Source: an uncultured Phycisphaerae bacterium (GTDB lineage Bacteria; Planctomycetota; Phycisphaerae; UBA1845; Fen-1342). Taken from it: a stretch of DNA of 64,000 bases. Under the pieces are notes generated by a model. The model was not told where the DNA came from. It worked only from the letters and a program-made list of their open reading frames with translations, and ran no database searches. Below are positions 32,373 to 41,392 of this stretch, in pieces. The stretch covers positions 62,001 to 126,000 of the forward strand of contig CALGJV010000003.1 in assembly GCA_937928595.1 (NCBI GenBank), read 5' to 3'. The position numbers and the translations under genes are program-made. Every line of letters starts with the position of its first letter. The stretch's first letter is position 1.

Positions 32373-32804
32373 TTAGCGGTCCTCGTAGAGCGCCCGAACT
32401 TTCTCCAGGATCGTCGGGTCGCCCTCCTGGAAGGCCCGCTCGACCCAGATTGCCCGCATGGCCGGGTCGGACTGCATGAATCGTCGCCACCAGGACGACG
32501 GCTGCGTCGTGACCGTCGCGGCGTACAACTTGTGGAGCTGGCGCAGTCGTTCTTGGTACTTCGGATCGAGGGCCGCGAAACGCCGGGCGGCGAGCACGGC
32601 TCTCGGGTCGTTCGCAACGCCGTCCGGCTTGAGGAGTTCGCGCATCTGCTCTTGCCGCTGTTCGGGCAACGCCCGCCACGTGGCTTCGCCTGCGTTTGTC
32701 TCGGCGGGAGCGGGGCGAAGCCACCAGTACAACGCCGCGTTCGCCAGCGCGAACGCGAACGCCAGAAACACAGCCGAGCGTCGCACGGTCCGCAGGATGT
32801 TCAT
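32373..32804 (-). CDS. Small membrane-anchored protein in ECF operon (DUF3106-like)
   Basis: The 143-residue protein has one N-terminal membrane helix (about 8-29) and a helical C-terminal domain with Arg/Leu/Glu-rich repeats (LPEQRQEQMRELLKP, LDPKYQERLRQLHKLY). This resembles DUF3106-type proteins and LTXXQ-like periplasmic stress proteins. It overlaps the anti-sigma gene by ATGA, so it is translated with it. It may be a periplasmic sensor or regulator of the sigma/anti-sigma pair; this is inference from context. Confidence 0.7.
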   Translation of the reverse strand: MNILRTVRRSAVFLAFAFALANAALYWWLRPAPAETNAGEATWRALPEQRQEQMRELLKPDGVANDPRAVLAARRFAALDPKYQERLRQLHKLYAATVTTQPSSWWRRFMQSDPAMRAIWVERAFQEGDPTILEKVRALYEDR

Positions 32805-33271
32805 TTCTTCAGTACCAGGAGTCGATCCAGTTCCAGAAGGGTATCCAAGTCGGCCTCGACCCAGGGATCATCGAGCAGCACGGCCAACTCGGCCTGGTGG
32901 GCGGCGGCGCGACGCTCCTCCTCGGACAGCGGCGGCGGGGGCGGGAAGACCGCTGGACGGCGGGCCCATTGCCAACCCACCCCGGCCGCACCCAGGCACG
33001 CGATGACGACCCAGACGGCCGCGTGCAGCGCCTGGAGCGCGGAGTGCGGTCTCGGTTTCCGCACGACGACATCCGGAAGATCGACCGGTACGTCGGGCAG
33101 GGCGGCGGCCGAGTCGCCCAGCCGCATCAGTCCGGACCAGGTGCGTTCGCGCTCGACCAACGCTCGGCATTGTTCGCAACCGGCGATGTGCGTCATCCAG
33201 CGCGACGTCTCGGCGGGGGCGAGCTCTCCCGCGATCAACCGGTGTGCCGCATCGACGTCAATGTGGTCCAT
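32801..33271 (-). CDS. Zinc-binding anti-sigma factor, membrane-anchored
   Basis: The 156-residue protein has the ZAS motif H28-x3-C32-x2-C35 in an N-terminal helical domain typical of anti-sigma factors that clasp ECF sigmas. A membrane helix lies at about 83-102 and an acidic/leucine-rich extracytoplasmic tail follows. It lies 68 bp after the sigma gene and overlaps the DUF3106-like gene. It should hold the ECF sigma inactive until an envelope or redox signal releases it. Confidence 0.85.
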   Translation of the reverse strand: MDHIDVDAAHRLIAGELAPAETSRWMTHIAGCEQCRALVERERTWSGLMRLGDSAAALPDVPVDLPDVVVRKPRPHSALQALHAAVWVVIACLGAAGVGWQWARRPAVFPPPPPLSEEERRAAAHQAELAVLLDDPWVEADLDTLLELDRLLVLKK

Positions 33272-33339
33272 GCGCGGTCCAGACCGAACGTGCGGACCGG
33301 TTTTCTACAGCGCCGCGGAACCGTGTGCCAGCCGGCGAA

Positions 33340-33996
33340 CTAGAGGAGGTCGTTCAGCCTCCTGCGGAGGCGGTCGCGGGCCCGGGCGAGCAGTGCCCGA
33401 ACGGCTTCTTCGGTGAGATCGAGCACCGCCGCGATTTGCTGGTATGTGAGGTTCTCGTACTCGAACAGCGTGACGGCCGCGCGCTGCCGTGGGGGCAGGG
33501 ATTGGATCGCGCGGGCGACCCGTTCGCGGAGCTCGTCGAGCGACACCTGGCCCTCCGGCCCCGGCCGGTCGGTGTCCGGTACATCGGGCAGCTCGCCCGC
33601 GCCGGCGCGCCGCCGGTGCGCGAGCGAACGGCGGTCGCTCAGCACGAGGTTCGTGGCGATGCGGTACAGCCAGGTCGTGAACTTCGCGGTCGGCTGATAG
33701 TCGGCCGCTTTGCTCAGAACTTGGACGAAAACATCCTGCGTGAAGTCCTCGACGGCCGGACACGGGCCGATGAGGCGGGTGATGTAACGGCCGACACGTC
33801 CGCTGTTTCGGCGTATGAGGGCCGCGGCGGCGGAGCGATCCCCGTTCCGGGCCTGGAGCATGAGCTGCGTGTCGAGGTCGGCGAGCGCAGCCTCCAGGAG
33901 CGCCGCGGTGTCCACCGGCTGCGCGGCACCCTTGACGGACTCAGCGGTTGCAGGAACGTCCGCCGGACTGCGAAGATCGTGATCGGAAAGCGCCAT
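33340..33996 (-). CDS. ECF RNA polymerase sigma factor
   Basis: The 218-residue protein has a 35-residue variable start, then sigma region 2 (VGRYITRLIGPCPAVEDFTQDVFVQVL, followed by FTTWLYRIATNLVLSDRR) and region 4 (LPPRQRAAVTLFEYENLTYQQIAAVLDLTEEAVRALLARARDRLRRRL). There is no region 3 and no fused C-terminal domain. It is first in the ECF/anti-sigma/membrane-protein operon, with a standard -35/-10 promoter upstream. Confidence 0.92.
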   Translation of the reverse strand: MALSDHDLRSPADVPATAESVKGAAQPVDTAALLEAALADLDTQLMLQARNGDRSAAAALIRRNSGRVGRYITRLIGPCPAVEDFTQDVFVQVLSKAADYQPTAKFTTWLYRIATNLVLSDRRSLAHRRRAGAGELPDVPDTDRPGPEGQVSLDELRERVARAIQSLPPRQRAAVTLFEYENLTYQQIAAVLDLTEEAVRALLARARDRLRRRLNDLL

Positions 33997-34040
33997 CGGC
34001 AGTCCACCCCCGGGGGGACAGTCTTATCCAGCACGCGCGC

Positions 34041-34069
34041 ATTGTAACGGCCGCGCGGCGGGCGGGCAA
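34041..34069 (-). promoter_or_regulatory. Promoter for the ECF sigma operon
   Basis: Minus-strand TTGCCC (34069-34064) and TACAAT (34046-34041) have 17-bp spacing. The start of transcription would fall about 38 nt before the sigma ATG. It looks like a housekeeping sigma-70-type promoter, not a duplicated ECF motif. Confidence 0.6.
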
Positions 34070-34125
34070 CAGCAGGTTTCGGGCGTGCAACGCCCGGGAT
34101 CGCGCCCAGTCTCGGAGGCGGCGGT

Positions 34126-34725
34126 CTATCGGTGGCGTGCGATCTGTCGGGCGCGGGCGTGCGGTGGGTCAATCAGAACGACGCACTCGAGATAGCGACG
34201 TCCGAACTTGATGCATTCGCCCTCGTCCGGGATGAAAATATCGACCGTGTTGTGCCGGAACCGTTGGTGAGTCCGGTCGGTCACCGTGAACATCCGACGC
34301 AGTGCCGGGATGTAGACCCGGGAACCCAGCGGCACGAAAGCGGGTGCCGCGCACTGGCCGACCCCCGACGGGACGCCGGCCGCCGTCGTGCCCCGATCGC
34401 AGTAGGCGGTGACCCGCAGGACCCGCAGCAGACGCTGGGTAGTGGACGAAGGCCGTGTCTTCGGACGAGCCGGAGGGGTGTTCGCCTCGTGCACGACAGG
34501 CGGCGTGTTCTGGACTGGCTCGGCCGGTTCGGCTGTTGCGACCGCCGTCCGGGCGATTTCCGGGCCGTCGAAAGTGACCTCGGCGACGTAGGCGAAGTCG
34601 CCCACGAGCTCGCAAGCGGGGTCCAGCTCGTCGATGAGGCGGGTCGGTGTGTCCGAGGTGGACAAGCCGAACGCCAGCAGCGCGAGGAAGCTCAGCCGCG
34701 CAAGCGGCTGCAAGGCAGATAACAT
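34126..34725 (-). CDS. Exported 3D-domain protein (RlpA/MltA-like double-psi barrel)
   Basis: The 199-residue protein has an N-terminal hydrophobic signal, a Pro/Thr/Ala-rich linker (about 70-95) and a C-terminal 3D domain: RVTAYCDRGTTAAGVPSG, FVPLGSRVYIP, VTDRTHQRFRHNTVDIFIP, FGRRYLECVVL. The three conserved Asp of the 3D motif are present in those phrases. The fold is shared with MltA and resuscitation-promoting-factor accessory domains, which act on peptidoglycan. The ATG is preceded by GGAG within a potentially structured leader. Confidence 0.82.
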   Translation of the reverse strand: MLSALQPLARLSFLALLAFGLSTSDTPTRLIDELDPACELVGDFAYVAEVTFDGPEIARTAVATAEPAEPVQNTPPVVHEANTPPARPKTRPSSTTQRLLRVLRVTAYCDRGTTAAGVPSGVGQCAAPAFVPLGSRVYIPALRRMFTVTDRTHQRFRHNTVDIFIPDEGECIKFGRRYLECVVLIDPPHARARQIARHR

Positions 34726-34790
34726 CCAGGGCTTCTCCGTTCCTGACCGTGGAAGCTCGGTGTTGCCGGTCGCCCATGCAAGCCCCGCGG
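34726..34790 (-). promoter_or_regulatory. Structured 5' leader of the 3D-domain gene
   Basis: Just upstream of the ATG, minus-strand GGGCTT (34785-34780) can pair with AAGCCC (34734-34729). Between these arms GACCG (34771-34767) can pair with CGGTC (34749-34745), and TTCC with GGAA. The Shine-Dalgarno GGAG adjoins the outer 3' arm, so folding could hide it. The segment ACGGTCAGGAACGGAGAAGC looks faintly like part of SRP RNA, but the full consensus is absent. Confidence 0.4.
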
Positions 34791-34943
34791 TCGAACGCCC
34801 ATTCGCCGCGGTTGATGATGACGCGAATGATATGCGGGCGAGCGACCGAAAGCCAGTTCTTCACCGTCCGGATAACACGCAGTTGACTTGCCCGCCGTCC
34901 CGCACGTCGCTGGGGTTCCTGCTTATCGCGCCGGGATTTGCGT

Positions 34944-34972
34944 TTGACGGTGGCGCGCCGGGCGGGTTCAAT
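34944..34972 (+). promoter_or_regulatory. Promoter for tpiA
   Basis: TTGACG (34944-34949) and TTCAAT (34967-34972) are 17 bp apart, predicting a leader of about 108 nt before the tpiA ATG. It is the strongest -35 in this gap. Confidence 0.6.
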
Positions 34973-35038
34973 AAGGCCGCGTCGCGGAGGTGCCGCGGCT
35001 GTCCAGGCAGCTGCGCGAATCGATCGGGGCGACTCGGC

Positions 35039-35081
35039 ATGTGTTTGTAAAAATCGCATCTACAAAAGTTTACATCGGAGG
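35039..35081 (+). promoter_or_regulatory. AT-rich tpiA leader with two exclusive stems and a three-codon ORF
   Basis: ATG-TGT-TTG-TAA (35039-35050) is a minimal frame coding Met-Cys-Leu. Overlapping it, TTTGTA (35044-35049) can pair with TACAAA (35061-35066), or TGTAAA (35046-35051) with TTTACA (35069-35074). These two pairings exclude each other. The Shine-Dalgarno CGGAGG (35076-35081) is next to the second arm. A regulatory role is inference. Confidence 0.35.
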
Positions 35082-35086
35082 CGCCG

Positions 35087-35863
35087 ATGCGCAAGCCGCT
35101 GGTGGCCGGTAACTGGAAGATGAACCTCGACCTTGCGGGTGCCCGCAAGCTCATTGGCGAGTTGCGCGCCGGCTACAGCGCGGAGGCGGCGGCGAAGGTC
35201 GAGGTGGCCGTGTGTCCACCCGCCGTGTACGTGCTTCCGGCGGTTGAGGCCGCCCGGGGCAGCGGGATCGCCGTCGGCGCGCAAGACCTGTACTTCGAGG
35301 CGAGCGGCGCATTCACGGGCGAGATCTCGGCGGCGATGGTGAAGGACGTGGGGGCGACTTACGTCATCATCGGCCACAGTGAACGGCGGCACACGATCGG
35401 GCATCTCGAAGACGACCGGATGATCAACCTGAAGGTGCGGGCCGCGCGCAAGGCCGGTCTGACGCCAATCTTATGTGTCGGCGAGACGCTGGCGGAGCGG
35501 CAGGGTGGGCAGACGCTCGACGTGCTGACGTTTCAACTGACCGCGGGGATCGTCGGGCATGCGCTGGGTTCGGAAGCGGACCTGGTGCTCGCGTACGAGC
35601 CGGTCTGGGCCATCGGGACCGGACAGAACGCGACGCCGCAGCAGGCTCAGGAGGCCCACGCGCACCTGCGGGCCGAGCTGCGGCGGCTGGCGGGGCCCGT
35701 GGCGGACCGCGTGCGGATCCTCTACGGCGGGAGCATGAAGCCGGAGAACGCGGCGGAGATCCTGGAGCAGCCGGACGTGGACGGCGGGCTGGTGGGAGGT
35801 GCCAGCCTGAAGGCGGACTCGTTCCTGGGGATCGTCCGGGCGGCGCTGGCGACGGCAACGTGA
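35087..35863 (+). CDS. tpiA: Triosephosphate isomerase
   Basis: The 258-residue glycolytic enzyme interconverts dihydroxyacetone phosphate and glyceraldehyde 3-phosphate. Motifs are complete: AGNWKMN with the active-site Asn and Lys, IIGHSERR with the electrophilic His, LAYEPVWAIGTG with the catalytic Glu, and LYGGSMKPENA for phosphate binding. CGGAGG lies 5 nt ahead of ATG 35087. It leads a plus-strand run with secG, yicC, tatD and an epimerase. Confidence 0.97.
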   Translation: MRKPLVAGNWKMNLDLAGARKLIGELRAGYSAEAAAKVEVAVCPPAVYVLPAVEAARGSGIAVGAQDLYFEASGAFTGEISAAMVKDVGATYVIIGHSERRHTIGHLEDDRMINLKVRAARKAGLTPILCVGETLAERQGGQTLDVLTFQLTAGIVGHALGSEADLVLAYEPVWAIGTGQNATPQQAQEAHAHLRAELRRLAGPVADRVRILYGGSMKPENAAEILEQPDVDGGLVGGASLKADSFLGIVRAALATAT

Positions 35864-35941
35864 ATCTGCTAGTGTAAGGGACTTGCGTCGCGCCCGGCCG
35901 GGGAGTCGGTGGGCGGGCGCCGGACCGGACAGAGAGACGCG

Positions 35942-36421
35942 ATGATCCTTGGCGCGGTACATCACACGATCCTGGCGATCTTCTTCGCCGTCGTCGCCAT
36001 TTTGCTGATGATTGTGATCCTGTTGCAACGCGGGCGCGGCGTCGGTCTGGCGGGCGCGTTCGGCGGCGCCGGCGGAGCTTCGGCGTTTGGCGCGAAGACG
36101 GGCGACGTCCTGACGTGGGTGACAGTCGTCGGGGCGGCAGTGCTGCTGATCTTCACCATCGTCCTCAACTTTGTATTCGTGCAGGGCGATCCAGGGCTGG
36201 GAACCGGCCCGGTGCTGACGGCCCCGGCCGGGGCTCAACCGGTGGTGGAGACGGGCGGCGCGGCGCCGCTGCCGAGCGAGGGCGGCGCGCCACCGGCGGA
36301 GACGACGGCGTTACCGCCAACGGGCACGACGACGGGTGGGCCGACGGAACCCGCGAGCACGCCGCCGGAGGCGGCTCCGCCGCAGCCTGCGCCAACGGCG
36401 GAGGGGCCGAAGTCGGAATAA
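35942..36421 (+). CDS. secG: Preprotein translocase subunit SecG
   Basis: The 159-residue product has the two SecG membrane helices (about 8-29 and 58-79) and between them the conserved cytosolic loop [29 protein letters not shown]. It belongs to the SecYEG export channel. The ATG follows GAGAGACGCG. The C-terminal 70-80 residues form a low-complexity Pro/Thr/Ala/Glu tail, longer than in most SecG proteins. It lies 78 bp after tpiA, as in many bacteria. Confidence 0.93.
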   Translation: MILGAVHHTILAIFFAVVAILLMIVILLQRGRGVGLAGAFGGAGGASAFGAKTGDVLTWVTVVGAAVLLIFTIVLNFVFVQGDPGLGTGPVLTAPAGAQPVVETGGAAPLPSEGGAPPAETTALPPTGTTTGGPTEPASTPPEAAPPQPAPTAEGPKSE

Positions 36422-36533
36422 GCCGGTACGCGCGGGGGCGCCGCGGCGCCCGGCGAACGCGGGGGAGCCGATGGGCGGGGGAGCGGCACGGCTCGTCCCG
36501 TGGAGTGAACGGAGCGGGCGCGGGAGCCTGCGC

Positions 36534-37415
36534 ATGGTGGTGTCGATGACCGGGTTCGGCGAAGCCCGCCTGGAGGAGGGCGGCCGGTCGTACCACGTCG
36601 AGATCCGCAGCGTCAACAACCGGTACTTCAAGCCGACGATCCAGTTGCCGGAGGAGTTCGCGCTCCTCGAGAACGAGGTCGAGCGGGTGCTGCGGGCGCG
36701 GCTGTCGCGCGGCAGCATCACGCTCCGCCTGCACGTGCGCGACGTGAACCCGCAGGCCGCGTTGCAGATTGACGCCCCGGTGCTCCAGGCCTACCTGGCC
36801 CAGCTGCGGGCGGCGGCCGGGAGTTCGCCCGAAACGCGCATCGACCTCGCGACGCTGCTGACGCTGCCCGGCGTCAGCCAGCCGCGCGCGGTGGACGAGG
36901 AGCAGCGGGCGGCCCTGTGGCGCGTGCTGCGGGGGCTGATCGAGACCGCGTTGGACCGGCTCATCGCGATGCGCGCGCGGGAGGGGGCGGAGCTGGCCGC
37001 GGACCTGCGGCGGCACTGTGAGCGGATCGAGGCGTCGCTGCGGGTGGTGCGGACACGGGCGCCGCTGGTCGTGCGGGAGTACCGGGATCGGCTGCGGGCG
37101 CGGGTGGAAGAGCTGATCGCCGACAGCAGCGTGAAGCTGGCGGAGCAGGACCTGCTGAAGGAAGTCTCCATCTACGCCGAGCGCAGCGACATCAGCGAGG
37201 AGCTCAACCGGCTGGACGGGCACCTGCAACAATTCGAGGCGCTGCTGGCGGGCGAGGAATCGGCGGGCCGCAAGCTCGAGTTCGTCGCGCAGGAGATGCT
37301 GCGCGAGGCGAACACGATCGGCTCCAAGACCGGCGACGCGGAGATCGCGCGCGAGATCATCGAAGTGAAGAGCGCCATCGACCGCATCAAGGAGCAGGTG
37401 CAGAACGCGGAATGA
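36534..37415 (+). CDS. yicC: YicC-family endoribonuclease
   Basis: The protein begins MVVSMTGFGEA, the classic YicC start, at ATG 36534 after GGGAGCC, and is 293 residues. The N-terminal domain has EIRSVNNRYFKP, and the C-terminal DUF1732 half has EGAELAADLRRHC, EEISELNRLDGHLQQF-type phrases and the terminal GRKLEFVAQEMLREANTIGSK. YicC proteins are metal-dependent endoribonucleases that take part in small-RNA turnover in E. coli. The upstream part of the frame, overlapping secG, is not part of the gene. Confidence 0.93.
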   Translation: MVVSMTGFGEARLEEGGRSYHVEIRSVNNRYFKPTIQLPEEFALLENEVERVLRARLSRGSITLRLHVRDVNPQAALQIDAPVLQAYLAQLRAAAGSSPETRIDLATLLTLPGVSQPRAVDEEQRAALWRVLRGLIETALDRLIAMRAREGAELAADLRRHCERIEASLRVVRTRAPLVVREYRDRLRARVEELIADSSVKLAEQDLLKEVSIYAERSDISEELNRLDGHLQQFEALLAGEESAGRKLEFVAQEMLREANTIGSKTGDAEIAREIIEVKSAIDRIKEQVQNAE

Positions 37416-37464
37416 CGGGGACGGCCGCGGCGTCGCCGCGCGGGGCGGCGCCGGGTCGGGCAGC

Positions 37465-38256
37465 ATGCTGATCGACACCCACTGCCATCTGACCAGCCCG
37501 GAACTGCGGCCCGCGGTGGAGGCCGTTCTGGCCCGCGCCGCGGCCGCGGGCGTCACGCGCATGCTGACCGTCGCGACGGACCCGGCCGACCTGGCGGCGG
37601 CCCTGGAGCTGGCGGCGGCCCACCCGCGCGTCGGGGTGATCGCCGGCATCCACCCGCACGAGGCGGGGCGGTGCGGCGCGGCGGACCTCGACGCGCTGGC
37701 GGCGGCGGTGCGGACGGACGCCGCCGGGCCCCGGCGGATCGTCGCCGTCGGCGAGACGGGGCTCGACTTTCACTACGACTTCGCGCCGCGCCCCCGGCAG
37801 GAGGAGGTCTTTCGCGCACAACTGGGGCTGGCGCGCGACTGCGGGCTGCCGGTCGTGATTCACGCCCGCGAGTCGGAAGACCGCGTGTGCGACATCCTGG
37901 CGGAGTATCCGGCACTCGCCGGGCGGGTCGTGTTCCACTGCTTCTCGGCGGACGAGCGGGTGGCGGCTCGGGCCCTGGCGCTGGGCTGCTGTTTTTCGTT
38001 CACGGGGGTCGTCACGTTCCGGAAAGCCGATACGATTCGGGCTGCGGCCCGCAGCCTGCCGCCGGAGCGGATCCTGCTCGAGACCGATGCGCCGTGGCTG
38101 TCGCCGGAGCCGCATCGCAAGGTGCGGCCGAACGAGCCGGCGCTGCTCGTGCACACGGCTCGGAGCCTGGCGGCGACGCGGGGCGAGAGTTTCGAAACGC
38201 TGGCGGCGACGACGACCGCGAACGCGCGGCGCTTCTTTCGCCTGGCCGAGGAGTGA
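37465..38256 (+). CDS. tatD: TatD-family metal-dependent hydrolase (DNase)
   Basis: The 263-residue TIM-barrel enzyme has all metal-site motifs: IDTHCHL (HxH), VGETGLDFHYDF with the Glu, VIHARES (His), VFHCFSAD (His) and LLETDAPWLSP (Asp). TatD enzymes are Mg-dependent 3'-5' exonucleases involved in DNA repair and fragment degradation. The downstream epimerase starts 2 bp after its stop, so the two are in one operon. Confidence 0.93.
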   Translation: MLIDTHCHLTSPELRPAVEAVLARAAAAGVTRMLTVATDPADLAAALELAAAHPRVGVIAGIHPHEAGRCGAADLDALAAAVRTDAAGPRRIVAVGETGLDFHYDFAPRPRQEEVFRAQLGLARDCGLPVVIHARESEDRVCDILAEYPALAGRVVFHCFSADERVAARALALGCCFSFTGVVTFRKADTIRAAARSLPPERILLETDAPWLSPEPHRKVRPNEPALLVHTARSLAATRGESFETLAATTTANARRFFRLAEE

Positions 38257-38258
38257 AC

Positions 38259-39197
38259 ATGGGCGTGTGCCTCGTAACGGGCGGCGGCGGGTTCATCGGC
38301 AGCCACATCGTGCGCGGCCTGCTGGAGCGCGGGCGGACGGTTCGCGTCCTGGATGACTTCAGCACGGGCAAGCGCGAGAACCTGGCGGAGGTGGCCGACC
38401 GGATCGAATTGATCGAGGGCAGCATCTGCGACGTGCCCACGGTTGAGCGGGCCCTGCGGGGCGTCGAGGTGGTGTTTCACCTGGCGGCGCGCGCCAGCGT
38501 GCCCCGCAGCGTCGAGCAGCCCCGCCCGTCGCACGAGATCAACGTCACCGGCACGCTGAACCTGCTGATTGCCGCGCAGGCGGCGCGGGTGCGCCGGCTG
38601 GTCTACTCGGCCAGCAGCAGCGCCTACGGCGACACGCCGGCGTTGCCCAAGCGGATCGACATGCGGCCGCAGCCGCTCAGCCCGTACGCCGTGAGCAAGC
38701 TGGCGGCCGAGCACTACTGTGCGTGCTGGTCGCACGTTTACGGTCTGTCGACCGTGTCGCTGCGGTACTTCAACGTGTTCGGTCCGCGGCAGGACCCGAC
38801 CAGCGCGTACGCCGCGGTGATCCCGGCGTTCGTCGCGCGGATGCTGCGGGGCGAGCGGCCGATCATCTACGGCGACGGTGAGCAGTCGCGGGACTTCTGC
38901 TACATCGAGAACGTGGTGGACGCGAACCTGCGGGCGGCGGAGGTGCCGGAGGCGCACGGCGAGGTCGTGAACGTCGCGTGCGGCGAGCGGACGACGCTCA
39001 ATCAGATCGTGGCCGACCTCAACCGGCTCTTGGGCACGAACGTGCAGCCGATCTACGAGCCGCCGCGGGCCGGCGACGTGCGGCACAGCCTGGCCGACAT
39101 CACCGAGGCCCGGCAGCTGCTGGGCTACGAGCCGCGCGTCTTGTTTGCCGAGGGACTGCGGCGCTCGCTCGACTGGTACAAGGCCAACCTCAAGTAG
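38259..39197 (+). CDS. NAD-dependent sugar nucleotide epimerase (UDP-GlcNAc/UDP-Glc 4-epimerase type)
   Basis: The 312-residue short-chain dehydrogenase/reductase has the Rossmann GGGGFIGSH at the start, VVFHLAARASVPRSVEQP, the catalytic SSSAYG and SPYAVSKLAAEHYC (Tyr-x3-Lys), SLRYFNVFGPRQDP, and SRDFCYIENVVDANL. The DPTSAYAAVIPAF stretch is typical of WbpP/TviC-like UDP-GlcNAc or UDP-GalNAc 4-epimerases used in surface polysaccharide synthesis; exact sugar specificity is not fixed by sequence. GAGGAG overlaps the tatD end. Its last 8 bp overlap the convergent alanine racemase gene. Confidence 0.92.
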   Translation: MGVCLVTGGGGFIGSHIVRGLLERGRTVRVLDDFSTGKRENLAEVADRIELIEGSICDVPTVERALRGVEVVFHLAARASVPRSVEQPRPSHEINVTGTLNLLIAAQAARVRRLVYSASSSAYGDTPALPKRIDMRPQPLSPYAVSKLAAEHYCACWSHVYGLSTVSLRYFNVFGPRQDPTSAYAAVIPAFVARMLRGERPIIYGDGEQSRDFCYIENVVDANLRAAEVPEAHGEVVNVACGERTTLNQIVADLNRLLGTNVQPIYEPPRAGDVRHSLADITEARQLLGYEPRVLFAEGLRRSLDWYKANLK

Positions 39198-40119
39198 CGC
39201 GCGCCGCGAGGCGGTCGTACTGCCGGACGCCCAGCGCGGTGTAGCGGCAGAGCACTTCGTGCGGGCGAATGCCGAGATGCTGGGCGAGCTCAGCCTCCGT
39301 CAGGCCGTCGCCGAGCAGCACGACCTCGTCGCCGGGGCGATCGTCGGGCGAGGCCGAGACGAACGCCGTGTTCATGCCCACTTCGAGAATCTGCTGGCGG
39401 CGCCCGTTGATCAGGACCGGGCCCGCCGTCAGGCCGTTGCTGTAGCCGACGAGGATCACACCGACGCGGGGACACTCGAAGCCGGTGTAGCCGACCGGAC
39501 CCTCCGCATCCCGCGCCGCGTGCAGTCGCGTGCTGACGCGGACCGCCCCCCGGTACAGTGCCAGACCCGGCCGCACCGCGTCCAGCCACGTCTCGGGGTA
39601 CTCGAGCAGGCTCGTCGCGGCGCAGTGCAGCGGCCGGCCGCGGTGCCCGCAGGCTGCGCGGAGGCGGTGCGCGGCTTCGACCGTCACGGCGTGCGCGAAG
39701 TAGTCGACGACCGTGCAGTGGCGGACCAGGTCGTCGAGCCTCTCGGGGGGGCAGCCGAACCGCTGCATACCCGTATCGACCTCGATCGCGACCGGCAGAC
39801 CGGCAAAGCGTGCGGCGTCGTCGGGGGTGGCCAGGGCGGGGCGCAGACCGAGAGCGCGATACTCGGCCGGATCGCCGTCCGGCGGACCGAGCACCAGACC
39901 GCCGCGGCCGAGTTCGCGGGCTTCGGCGGGCGAGAAGTAGGCGAACTCGTCGACGACCGGAGCGAGGACGTCGGCGACCGGGGCCGCGCCGAGGCCGTAG
40001 GCGTCGGACTTGATGACGGCGATGAGCCGGACGCCGGTCGTGCGGCGAATGGCCTCCGCCGCCGCGCGGACCCGATCGAGGGACACCCGGACCTGCACGT
40101 GGGGAGAACGCACTGACAC
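39190..40119 (-). CDS. alr: Alanine racemase-like PLP enzyme, short form
   Basis: The 309-residue product is shorter than the usual 360-380. It has the PLP lysine in AVIKSDAYGLG (the family has KANAYGHG), EVDTGMQRFG, VRPGLALYRG and VGYSNGL, with the catalytic Tyr candidate in PVGYTGF. The normally invariant MDQ after the last strand of the C-terminal domain reads MNT. The start lacks the usual WxEIDL motif and reads VQVRVSLDRV. It should supply D-Ala for peptidoglycan, but the altered residues leave room for another amino acid. It converges on the epimerase gene with an 8-bp overlap. Confidence 0.82.
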   Translation of the reverse strand: MSVRSPHVQVRVSLDRVRAAAEAIRRTTGVRLIAVIKSDAYGLGAAPVADVLAPVVDEFAYFSPAEARELGRGGLVLGPPDGDPAEYRALGLRPALATPDDAARFAGLPVAIEVDTGMQRFGCPPERLDDLVRHCTVVDYFAHAVTVEAAHRLRAACGHRGRPLHCAATSLLEYPETWLDAVRPGLALYRGAVRVSTRLHAARDAEGPVGYTGFECPRVGVILVGYSNGLTAGPVLINGRRQQILEVGMNTAFVSASPDDRPGDEVVLLGDGLTEAELAQHLGIRPHEVLCRYTALGVRQYDRLAARAT

Positions 40120-40174
40120 TGCCGCGGGACCTCCGTAGGGCGGCGCGGAGTATACCGCGCGCTCGTGCGGCCGG

Positions 40175-41251
<1,077 letters not shown>

Positions 41252-41392
41252 CGGACCGCCCGCTCCGCCGCCGCACGGGCCGCGGCGGGGCGGACTCCAA
41301 AACCGGCCGGCGATTGTAGCGGCCGCCGCTCGGGCTCACGGGTACACTGCTGGCGCCGGCCGGGCCGGCGCTCGGCCGCAGGGAGCCGCCGC

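Noticed and set aside
34726-34790. Bacterial SRP (4.5S) RNA
   Set aside because: ACGGTCAGGAACGGAGAAGC resembles part of the SRP core, but the GGAAG-GAAGCAGCC apex and the long return strand are missing.
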